The translations under genes and the position numbers were made by a program. From positions 1-29,175 of the forward strand of contig JBBQQK010000006.1 in NCBI GenBank assembly GCA_038216025.1: a DNA stretch of 29,175 nucleotides, in the 5' to 3' direction. The DNA comes from JBBQQK01 sp038216025 (GTDB lineage: Bacteria; Patescibacteriota; UBA1384; XYA2-FULL-43-10; 1-14-0-10-43-13). Within the stretch, counting starts at the first letter, position 1; every line of letters starts with the position of its first letter. Positions 4,894-11,506 of this stretch are shown here, one piece after another. The notes below the pieces were generated by a model. The model worked only from the letters and a program-made list of their open reading frames with translations, was not told the DNA's origin and ran no database searches.

Positions 4894-7818
4894 ATGGAAA
4901 ATCAATACAACTTTAAAGAAATTGAATCAAGGTGGCAAAGAATATGGCAAGAGGCGCAACCTTCTAAATCAATGGATTTTGACGATAAACCAAAGCATTA
5001 TCATCTTGTAGAATTCCCCTACCCTTCGGGTTCTGGTCTTCACGTGGGGCATTGTATGGGCTATGGTGCCTCTGACGCCTATTGCCGCATGAAAAGAATG
5101 CAAGGGTACAATGTGCTTTTCCCTATAGGATTTGATGCGTTTGGTCTTCCCACAGAGAATTATGCAATAAAAAACAAAATCAAGCCTCAAAAAGCAACCG
5201 AAGATAATATTGCCACTTTTAAAAAACAAATGAGCTCAATCGGCATGTCTTTTGATTGGAATAGGGAGGTGAATACTACCGACCCCGCTTATTATAAATG
5301 GACTCAGTGGATATTTTTGCAGTTTTATAAACATGCGGTAGTAGATGGTAATTTGATTGAGGTTGCTGACGATGACACAACTACGCCTCGCCTAGCTTTC
5401 CAAGCGGAAATGCCGATCAATTGGTGTTCTAAGGACAAAATTGGTCTTGCCAATGAAGAAGTGATTAATGGTAAATGCGAGCGTTGCGGAACGGAAGTAT
5501 TCAAAAAAATGCAGAAACAATGGATGCTCCGAATTACGTCGTATGCCGACAGATTGATTTCGGACCTTGATTTGGTTGATTATTTACCCAAAATTAAAAC
5601 TCAGCAAGTGAATTGGATTGGCAAATCAATGGGATCTTTAATTAAGTTTAAAGTCGAAAGTTTAAAGTCGAAAGTCAGTCAGTCGCAAGGCGAAGATAAT
5701 AGCACGATAGAAGTGTTCACCACTCGATCTGACACCTTATTCGGTTGCACTTATGTTGTTTTGGCGCCAGAGCATCCGCTCATTGAGAATCTTAAGCCTC
5801 AAATTTCCAATCCTGAAGACGTACAAAATTATATTGATCAAGCTAAGAAAAAATCTGATATGGAGCGCACCGAATTGGCTAAGGAAAAAACCGGCGTTAA
5901 ATTGGAGGGCATAAAGGCAATCAATCCGATCAATAATGAAGAAGTTGATGTGTATGCGGCCGATTACGTCTTGGCAAATTACGGTACAGGCGCTGTGATG
6001 GCTGTTCCTGCTCATGATGAAAGAGATTGGGAATTTGCAAAGAAGTACGATATTTCAATAAAAGAAGTTGTCCTACCTGTGGAAGGGGAAAAACACGAAG
6101 ATGAGGAAACAAGACATACAGTAACAGCAATTGTGCCCGATAAAGAAGGAAAAAAGTTCTTGATGATCTATTGGAACGAATTTGGTTGGCACTCCCCTGT
6201 TGCCGGTGGTATTGATGAAGGCGAGACTCCAGAAGAAGCTGTTGCGCGTGAAGTATTAGAGGAAACTGGCTATAAAATTGAGCCAATTGAAAAACTTGGC
6301 GGTCAGATAGAAATGCATTTTTTTACGGACAACAAGAAGGTCTGGCGTGAACGTTTTGACCAGCCGATTCTTTGTCGTTTGATAGACGAGAACCAATACG
6401 ATGTCAACGATGAAGAAAAAGGACATTTGAAGGTTTTGTGGCTGACATTCGATGAAGTAATGAAGAAAACTACTCACAAATTTAACACCATTGGTTTCGA
6501 CCGTTTTCAAAAGAAAAATTACTCTTTTGCTGATTATGGAAAGTCGATCAATTCCGGTGAATTTACTGGTCTTTCTTCTAATGAGGCTAAGATTAAAATC
6601 ACCGAGAAATTGAAGGAAATTGGTGCTGGGGACTTTACGGTCAACTTTAAACTTCGCGATTGGGTCTTTTCTCGACAGCATTATTGGGGCGAGCCGATTC
6701 CAATCATTCATTGTGATAAGTGCGGTAAAATTCCGTTACCAGAAGATCAATTACCACTAACTTTGCCTGATGTCGAGCACTATGAACCAACTGATACCGG
6801 AGAGTCCCCTCTTGCTGCCATAACTGACTGGCTTAATGTTGCTTGCCCTAAGTGTGGCGTTCAGGCAAAAAGAGAAACTGATACTATGCCAAACTGGGCC
6901 GGTTCTTCCTGGTATTTTCTCAGATATTGCGATCCTAAAAATAGTGAGCAATTTGCAAGTGATGACAAATTAAAATATTGGATGCCTGTAGACTTATACA
7001 ACGGAGGCATGGAGCATACAACCTTGCATTTACTGTACTCACGCTTTTGGCATAAATTTCTTTTTGATCTAAAAGCAGTTCCTGGTCCTGAACCATATCA
7101 AAAACGAATTGCTCACGGTATTATTTTAGGACCTGATGGCAGGAAAATGAGCAAATCTTTTGGTAATGTGATAAATCCCGATGACATAACCAGTCAATTC
7201 GGTGCCGATACGTTGCGTGCTTATGTTATGTTTATCGGCCCGTATGACCAAGAGTCTGCCTGGAGCACCGCTGCAGTGCAAGGAGTTTATAGATTTTTGA
7301 CCCGTTTATTCAAAAATTATTCCTTGGCTAAAGAAGATCATCAAGATTCGAAACAGTTGTTGGTCAAATTGAACCAAACCATCAAAGGCATTTCTGAGGA
7401 CATAGAAGCTTTCCGTTTCAATACTGTTGTTTCCAAATTGATGGAAATGAACAATGTCATTGAAAAAGAAGGCTCAATCTCTAAGACATCTTATGAAAAA
7501 TTCATTCGGTTATTGTTTCCGATCGCTCCTCATCTTGCCTCAGAACTTTGGAAAGAAATGGGACATTTAGACTTATTGGACAACGAAATGTGGCCCGAAC
7601 ATGATCCAATCTATTTAATAGCTGACGAAATAGAAATAGTTATCTCTGTTAATGGAAAAGTTAGAGACCGTTTGATGGTAAATTCTGCTATTTCAAAAGA
7701 GGAGATTGAAAAATTAGCCGTCGATTCGGAAAAGGCCAAGCAGTTTATTGGTGATGGAGAAATAGTTAAAATTATTGTCATCCCGGGTAAGCTTGTGAAC
7801 TTGGTGGTTAAGGGCTAA
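4894..7818 (+). CDS. leuS: Leucyl-tRNA synthetase with an internal Nudix hydrolase domain
   Basis: Charges tRNA-Leu with leucine using ATP. The ATG at 4894 (974 residues) begins the conserved MENQYNFKEIESRWQ. An in-frame upstream extension of 43 hydrophobic residues is not family-like and is rejected. HVGH (50-53) and KMSKS (751-755) are the class I signatures. The CP1 editing domain keeps TTRSDTLFG and VMAVPAHDERDWEF. Zinc-type pairs occur at CERC, 607/610 and 651/654. Between the editing domain and the synthetase core (residues about 407-527) lies an extra domain with an intact Nudix box: 438-460, G-x5-E-x7-REVLEETGY. This makes the protein about 120 residues longer than usual. A 14-base tandem repeat codes for FKVESLKSKV near residue 252. 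No Shine-Dalgarno is present; a possible promoter is TTCAAA-17-TATGTT (4835-4863). The gene leads a rightward group with rpmF, nusB and rnc. Confidence 0.97.
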   Translation: MENQYNFKEIESRWQRIWQEAQPSKSMDFDDKPKHYHLVEFPYPSGSGLHVGHCMGYGASDAYCRMKRMQGYNVLFPIGFDAFGLPTENYAIKNKIKPQKATEDNIATFKKQMSSIGMSFDWNREVNTTDPAYYKWTQWIFLQFYKHAVVDGNLIEVADDDTTTPRLAFQAEMPINWCSKDKIGLANEEVINGKCERCGTEVFKKMQKQWMLRITSYADRLISDLDLVDYLPKIKTQQVNWIGKSMGSLIKFKVESLKSKVSQSQGEDNSTIEVFTTRSDTLFGCTYVVLAPEHPLIENLKPQISNPEDVQNYIDQAKKKSDMERTELAKEKTGVKLEGIKAINPINNEEVDVYAADYVLANYGTGAVMAVPAHDERDWEFAKKYDISIKEVVLPVEGEKHEDEETRHTVTAIVPDKEGKKFLMIYWNEFGWHSPVAGGIDEGETPEEAVAREVLEETGYKIEPIEKLGGQIEMHFFTDNKKVWRERFDQPILCRLIDENQYDVNDEEKGHLKVLWLTFDEVMKKTTHKFNTIGFDRFQKKNYSFADYGKSINSGEFTGLSSNEAKIKITEKLKEIGAGDFTVNFKLRDWVFSRQHYWGEPIPIIHCDKCGKIPLPEDQLPLTLPDVEHYEPTDTGESPLAAITDWLNVACPKCGVQAKRETDTMPNWAGSSWYFLRYCDPKNSEQFASDDKLKYWMPVDLYNGGMEHTTLHLLYSRFWHKFLFDLKAVPGPEPYQKRIAHGIILGPDGRKMSKSFGNVINPDDITSQFGADTLRAYVMFIGPYDQESAWSTAAVQGVYRFLTRLFKNYSLAKEDHQDSKQLLVKLNQTIKGISEDIEAFRFNTVVSKLMEMNNVIEKEGSISKTSYEKFIRLLFPIAPHLASELWKEMGHLDLLDNEMWPEHDPIYLIADEIEIVISVNGKVRDRLMVNSAISKEEIEKLAVDSEKAKQFIGDGEIVKIIVIPGKLVNLVVKG

Positions 7819-7857
7819 ATATTTACTATGCCTTGATTTCCCCTTGGAAAGTAGAGC

Positions 7858-7880
7858 AAATCAATGAATGTTGATTTTTT
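7858..7880 (+). terminator. Weak AT-rich terminator after leuS
   Basis: AAATCAA (7858-7864) and TTGATTT (7871-7877) form a 7-bp stem with a 6-base loop, with further T residues to 7880. It is a short, AT-rich intrinsic-terminator shape 40 bases after the leuS stop. It overlaps the -35 box proposed for rpmF, so it may only attenuate. Confidence 0.35.
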
Positions 7881-7899
7881 TACTACTTTATGCAATAAT
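7871..7899 (+). promoter_or_regulatory. Putative rpmF promoter
   Basis: TTGATT (7871-7876) and AATAAT (7894-7899) are 17 bases apart and match sigma-70 boxes at 4/6 and 5/6 positions. They lie about 50 bases upstream of the rpmF start. Confidence 0.45.
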
Positions 7900-7949
7900 A
7901 TATCAGTTAAAAGTTTATAAAGATCATAAATTGAAAGTTTAGAGGAAAA

Positions 7950-8123
7950 ATGGCAGAACCAAAGAAGCGAACTAATAATTCTAAGCAAGGTATGCGAAGA
8001 ATGCACGACAAAGTGACTTCTAGCGCTATTGTTTACTGTGAAAAATGTCACGAGCCAAAAGTTAATCATACCGTTTGCAATAATTGCGGTACTTACAAAA
8101 AAACTCAAGTAATTGCTAAATAA
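7950..8123 (+). CDS. rpmF: 50S ribosomal protein L32
   Basis: A 57-residue protein of the large ribosomal subunit. It starts MAEPKKRTNNSKQGMRR, the conserved basic N-terminus of L32, and carries a zinc ribbon with Cys30, Cys33, Cys43 and Cys46 (CEKC ... CNNC). AGAGGA lies 4 bases before the ATG. It sits between leuS and nusB with its own likely promoter, while the promoter for nusB begins inside its last codons. Length and all four cysteines match the zinc-binding form of the family, so it should be functional. Confidence 0.95.
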   Translation: MAEPKKRTNNSKQGMRRMHDKVTSSAIVYCEKCHEPKVNHTVCNNCGTYKKTQVIAK

Positions 8124-8142
8124 TTTACCTATCATGTATAAT
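8113..8142 (+). promoter_or_regulatory. Putative promoter for nusB-rnc
   Basis: TTGCTA (8113-8118), an 18-base spacer and a perfect TATAAT (8137-8142). The -35 box lies inside the last codons of rpmF. The transcript would start near 8149, at the first base of a hairpin (ATAAGAAA 8149-8156, TTTCTTAT 8161-8168) that would either end rpmF transcripts or form the 5' end of the nusB mRNA. Confidence 0.6.
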
Positions 8143-8210
8143 GAATATATAAGAAAATTATTTCTTATTATCGTTTAATACTTGATACTTTGGACTAAAT
8201 ACTCAAGCAA

Positions 8211-8642
8211 ATGAATCGCCACCTTTCAAGAATGATTGCAATGCAGACACTTTACGAATGTGAATTTCGTGATGACTCTATTTTGGAAGATGTAAAAGCT
8301 CGAAATATTACTGAGTATGAAAACGATGTTGACGCTGAATTTGTCAATGTTTTGGTTGATGGGGCTCTTAAATATTCTGGCGATATCGAAATAGAAATTG
8401 TAGAAGCTGCCCCCGAATGGCCGCTTGAACAAATTTCTCTTATCGATAAAACTATTTTAAAAGTTGCAATTTTTGAATTAAAATACTCCAAGGATGTACC
8501 GCCAAAAGTCGCAATCAATGAGGCTGTTGAGTTGGCAAAACAGTTTGGAAATGACAATTCATCAAAATTCGTAAATGGCGTATTAGGCACCGTATTTCAA
8601 AAAATCAATCCTGAAACTAAAACTAAGAGCAAAAAAAAGTAG
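8211..8642 (+). CDS. nusB: Transcription antitermination factor NusB
   Basis: A 143-residue all-helical RNA-binding protein that, with NusE (S10), binds boxA RNA in rRNA leaders and prevents premature termination. The N-terminal [17 protein letters not shown] is the family's R-x4-R-x5-LY-E region. The middle ends in [14 protein letters not shown] and [16 protein letters not shown], the most conserved NusB signature near the C-terminus. Length matches the family. The tail is lysine-rich (TKSKKK). No clear Shine-Dalgarno precedes the ATG; the leader of about 60 bases starts with a hairpin. It is 50 bases upstream of rnc, which matters because both proteins act on rRNA precursors. Confidence 0.95.
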   Translation: MNRHLSRMIAMQTLYECEFRDDSILEDVKARNITEYENDVDAEFVNVLVDGALKYSGDIEIEIVEAAPEWPLEQISLIDKTILKVAIFELKYSKDVPPKVAINEAVELAKQFGNDNSSKFVNGVLGTVFQKINPETKTKSKKK

Positions 8643-8692
8643 TATTAAGGTATTCTGATTCATAAATTAAATATTGAAAAGTCAAAAAGGCA

Positions 8693-9394
8693 ATGAACAA
8701 CAATCCAATAGAAGAATTCGAAAAATCTATTGGGATAGAATTTAAGGATAAGAGCTTAATTCAAACAGTCTTTATCCATAGATCATATCTCAATGAACAT
8801 AAATCCTTGGGCCTAGAGCACAATGAGCGCATGGAATTTTTAGGTGATGCCGTGCTGGAATTAGCTGTAACCAAATTTTTGTACGAAGGCTATCCAGACA
8901 AGCCTGAAGGCGAGATGACTAACTGGCGCAGCGCTCTTGTCAAAGGTGAATCTTTATCTTTTGAGTCGAAAAAAATTGGCATTGACGCTCTGATCAAGAC
9001 TTCGCGAGGTGAAGCTAAAAATGTCGGTAAAGCCCGCGACCTTATTTTGGCAAACGCTTTCGAGGCGCTTATTGGTGCAATATATTTAGATCAAGGGTTT
9101 GACGTAGTACAGGAATTTATTGAAAAGTATATCTGTTACAAACTTACTGAAATTATTGAGAATAAGCTATATTACGATGCCAAAAGTAAGTTTCAAGAAT
9201 TAGCTCAGGAAAGAATGGGTATAACTCCTACTTATGAAGTGTTGTCCGAATCAGGACCAGATCATGCAAAAATCTTTCGAGTTGGCGCATATCTTGGCAA
9301 GAACAAGATTGGCGAAGGCGAAGGTACTTCCAAGCAACGAGCTCAATTGGATGCTGCAGAGAAGGCTCTCGCTTCCTGGGAAAACAGTAAATAA
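8693..9394 (+). CDS. rnc: Ribonuclease III
   Basis: A 233-residue double-strand-specific endoribonuclease that processes rRNA precursors and structured mRNAs. The nuclease domain (about 1-155) has the signature HNERMEFLGDAVLE with acidic residues Glu45, Glu48 and Asp52. The second metal-site region reads ANAFEALIGAIYLDQGF, with Glu124 present but Asn121 where well-studied enzymes have Asp. A dsRNA-binding domain covers about 160-231 (AKSKFQELAQE, GEGEGTSKQRAQLDAAEKAL). Length is normal. A weak AAAAAGG lies just before the ATG. It follows nusB by 50 bases and ends 17 bases before a strong bidirectional terminator. Confidence 0.95.
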   Translation: MNNNPIEEFEKSIGIEFKDKSLIQTVFIHRSYLNEHKSLGLEHNERMEFLGDAVLELAVTKFLYEGYPDKPEGEMTNWRSALVKGESLSFESKKIGIDALIKTSRGEAKNVGKARDLILANAFEALIGAIYLDQGFDVVQEFIEKYICYKLTEIIENKLYYDAKSKFQELAQERMGITPTYEVLSESGPDHAKIFRVGAYLGKNKIGEGEGTSKQRAQLDAAEKALASWENSK

Positions 9395-9411
9395 AGCTGA
9401 ATAATATACTT

Positions 9412-9444
9412 AAAAATGACCATTCATACTGAATGGTCATTTTT
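9412..9444. terminator. Bidirectional intrinsic terminator between rnc and the D,D-carboxypeptidase gene
   Basis: A perfect 14-bp stem, AAAAATGACCATTC (9412-9425) with GAATGGTCATTTTT (9431-9444), and a 5-base loop. Each strand ends in a T run, so it can end rnc transcripts rightward and the convergent carboxypeptidase transcripts leftward. Confidence 0.9.
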
Positions 9445-9466
9445 CTCTAAATAGTGCCTTATGACA

Positions 9467-10420
9467 TCATTCCCAATAAACGTTAGAAAAGCCCCAATCA
9501 AGCAATTTCTTGGTTTCGTCGGCCGAAGCAGATGGTGTGTCTGCATAAGTATTTAGAACTATAGCAATAAAAGTATGTCCATTTCTCTCGGCGGCACCAA
9601 CAAGACAGTGCCCTGCTTCTGGCATATAGCCGGTCTTAACTCCAAGTGCTCCAGGATAATCATATTGATTTACCAGCCTATTTGAGTTATCAAGCACATG
9701 TGATGTTTGGCCATCAGCACTTTGGGCGGTATATTTAGAAAGTTTTACTATCTCTTTAAACTTGGTATTTTTCATCGCCTCTTTTGTGGCAACTGATAGG
9801 TCATAGGCAGAAGAAAAACCAGTAACATCAAGTCCGGCAGGATCATGGTATTCAGTGTCTGCCATACCTAATTCTTTGGCTTTTTCGTTCATTTTGGCAA
9901 TAAATTTTGTTACGCCTTTTTCTCCATCCAAATTCATGTGTTCAGCAATAGCGTAGGCTGAATCATTGCCTGATTTGATAAGCATGCAATACAAGAGCTC
10001 TTCAACTGTAATTTCTTCGCCTACTCTCAAAAAGGCATCGGCACCTATTTGGTATGCTGCTTTTTCAGATATAGTAACAACGTCATCAAGTTCGTAATTC
10101 TCCAAAGCGACAATAGCCGACATTATTTTTGTTGTGGAAGCGATCGGTACTTTTTCCCGGTGGTTTTCCTTTACTAGTACTTCCCCGCTTTCATTGTCGA
10201 TGAGAATAAAATGCTTGGCATATATATTGGGAGATATTGCGTTTTTTATTCTCGGCCTAGGTAAAATGGGCGGCAACTTTAAATCTAAGTCGGAGGCCAC
10301 AGCAACTTTCTGGGCTCCTTGCCTGTCGCGGACGACTGCAGAGTCGAACTTAGCAGACAAACCGTGCAAACCCAAAAGTTCGGTTATTATAGACGCAATT
10401 ATGAATGTTTTAATTATCAT
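9467..10420 (-). CDS. Serine D-alanyl-D-alanine carboxypeptidase (peptidase S11, PBP5/6 type)
   Basis: A 317-residue exported enzyme that trims the terminal D-Ala from peptidoglycan stem peptides, implying that this organism builds peptidoglycan. Residues 1-23 are a hydrophobic signal segment. The penicillin-binding motifs are all present: SxxK at Ser95-Lys98 (ASTTKIM), SxN at 150-152 (KSGNDSA) and KTG at 262-264 (GVKTGYMPEAG). The chain ends soon after the catalytic domain, so the C-terminal PBP5_C domain and amphipathic membrane helix of E. coli PBP5 are missing; the N-terminal segment may act as the anchor instead. The start is supported by a strong promoter whose -10 box ends 11 bases before the ATG, leaving almost no leader and no Shine-Dalgarno. 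It is a single-gene unit. Confidence 0.93.
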   Translation of the reverse strand: MIIKTFIIASIITELLGLHGLSAKFDSAVVRDRQGAQKVAVASDLDLKLPPILPRPRIKNAISPNIYAKHFILIDNESGEVLVKENHREKVPIASTTKIMSAIVALENYELDDVVTISEKAAYQIGADAFLRVGEEITVEELLYCMLIKSGNDSAYAIAEHMNLDGEKGVTKFIAKMNEKAKELGMADTEYHDPAGLDVTGFSSAYDLSVATKEAMKNTKFKEIVKLSKYTAQSADGQTSHVLDNSNRLVNQYDYPGALGVKTGYMPEAGHCLVGAAERNGHTFIAIVLNTYADTPSASADETKKLLDWGFSNVYWE

Positions 10421-10431
10421 AGAATAATTAA

Positions 10432-10459
10432 ATTATAGCGGATATCAATAATTTGGCAA
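10432..10459 (-). promoter_or_regulatory. Promoter of the D,D-carboxypeptidase gene
   Basis: On the minus strand TTGCCA (10459-10454), a 16-base spacer and a perfect TATAAT (10437-10432). The expected start is about 4-5 bases before the ATG, so the mRNA would be essentially leaderless. Confidence 0.7.
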
Positions 10460-10499
10460 GGAGATTGATATCATTTTGGCATTATGATCTATCTGTAAT

Positions 10500-10650
10500 T
10501 CGACGAAGAAAGAAAAAGCAATCTTCAGATTAATGTGTTCAGACATTGATAGGATCTCTCCTACTTCGCCAAGGCTACGCAGGACACAGTCGCCTCAATT
10601 CATACCGTCCAGCGGCGGGTTCTTGATGGATCGAGATGACAATAAAAAAG
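10500..10650. repeat. Gene-free spacer with dispersed-repeat character
   Basis: This spacer between the carboxypeptidase promoter and the pseudouridine synthase gene is GC-richer than its surroundings and has no supportable ORF or RNA fold. Phrases such as CTACTTCGCCAAGGCTACGC and GATGGATCGAGATGACAATA resemble short dispersed intergenic repeats seen in many small bacterial genomes. Copy number elsewhere cannot be judged from one window. Confidence 0.25.
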
Positions 10651-10668
10651 TAGCATCAAGGGGTAAAA

Positions 10669-11400
10669 TTAGATAATGTCTTCCTTGAGAATACGTTTAT
10701 ATTTGCCTGGTTGCAATTTCAAACCATCCAATTTGAGCTTGCCTATCCTGATTCTTTTTAGCTCAATCACCCCCAGCCCCAGTTTGGCGCACATTTTTCT
10801 TATCTGGCGGTTGTAACCGGTGGTGAGCGTGGTATTTAATAGATAATATTTGTTATATAGGGCTTTTATCGATGTATTCTTCATTTTCATGATAGTTCCA
10901 TCAATTTCCAGTCCCTTCCGTAGTTCTTTTTCTAATCTCTTTAATTCTGATTGTTCTATAACTTGAGGTTTCGAAATCGTAATTTTAACAGCATATTCCT
11001 TTTCGTGTTCTCTGCTCGGATGAGATAGCTCCAAGGTCAAATCACCATCGTTTGTCAGGATGATCAGCCCTTCTGAATCTTTGTCCAGTCTTCCTACCGG
11101 GTATACTCTTGGCTTTTCTGGCACGAGAGAGACTACATTTTCACGATTCAATTCATCACTGCTAGTAGATATAATCCCTTTTGGCTTATACACCGCGTAA
11201 TAAACCAAATTGTTTTTATGCGGTTTTATTAATTTATCATAAAAATAAACGTGATCTTTTTCCGGATCAACCTTATCCCCCAAAGAGGCAATTTTGTCAT
11301 TGATTTTAACTTTTCCGGAAAGAATATGCTGATCGGCTTCACGCCTAGAGCAAACCCCAGATTCTGAAAGAAATTTATTTAATCGAATTAAATTAGTCAT
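10669..11400 (-). CDS. 16S/23S rRNA pseudouridine synthase, RsuA/RluB/RluE/RluF family
   Basis: A 243-residue enzyme that isomerises a uridine in ribosomal RNA. Residues about 5-60 are an S4 RNA-binding domain (IRLNKFLSESGVCSRREAD, SGKVKIND). The catalytic domain has the family motif VGRLDKDSEGLIILTNDG with catalytic Asp106, followed by LTTGYNRQIRKMC near residue 197. These motifs place it in the RsuA branch rather than RluA/RluD or TruB. Which rRNA position it modifies cannot be told by eye. It is the last gene of the leftward group after aspS, but a 106-base gap with a TATAAT box (11420-11415) and an 18-base palindrome suggests it also has its own control. The ATG is preceded only by a minimal GGA. 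Confidence 0.92.
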   Translation of the reverse strand: MTNLIRLNKFLSESGVCSRREADQHILSGKVKINDKIASLGDKVDPEKDHVYFYDKLIKPHKNNLVYYAVYKPKGIISTSSDELNRENVVSLVPEKPRVYPVGRLDKDSEGLIILTNDGDLTLELSHPSREHEKEYAVKITISKPQVIEQSELKRLEKELRKGLEIDGTIMKMKNTSIKALYNKYYLLNTTLTTGYNRQIRKMCAKLGLGVIELKRIRIGKLKLDGLKLQPGKYKRILKEDII

Positions 11401-11414
11401 TCCGTAAACACTTT

Positions 11415-11458
11415 ATTATATATTTTAATAGTAACTTATACGGAATCCATGGATTCCG
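11415..11458 (-). promoter_or_regulatory. TATAAT box with an 18-base perfect palindrome upstream
   Basis: CGGAATCCATGGATTCCG (11441-11458) is an uninterrupted perfect palindrome. It lies 20 bases upstream of a perfect TATAAT (11420-11415, minus strand), covering the place of a -35 box, for which no consensus is seen. The layout suits a regulator-controlled promoter for the pseudouridine synthase gene. Alternatively it is a 3' hairpin of the aspS transcript. Confidence 0.45.
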
Positions 11459-11506
11459 ATCATTTCTATCATTTCAACACCAAGTATGTGCGGATAATTT
11501 TATTTC

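Noticed and set aside
7815..8135. 106-residue minus-strand frame between leuS and nusB
   Set aside because: It lies antisense to rpmF, whose L32 sequence with four zinc cysteines is unmistakable.
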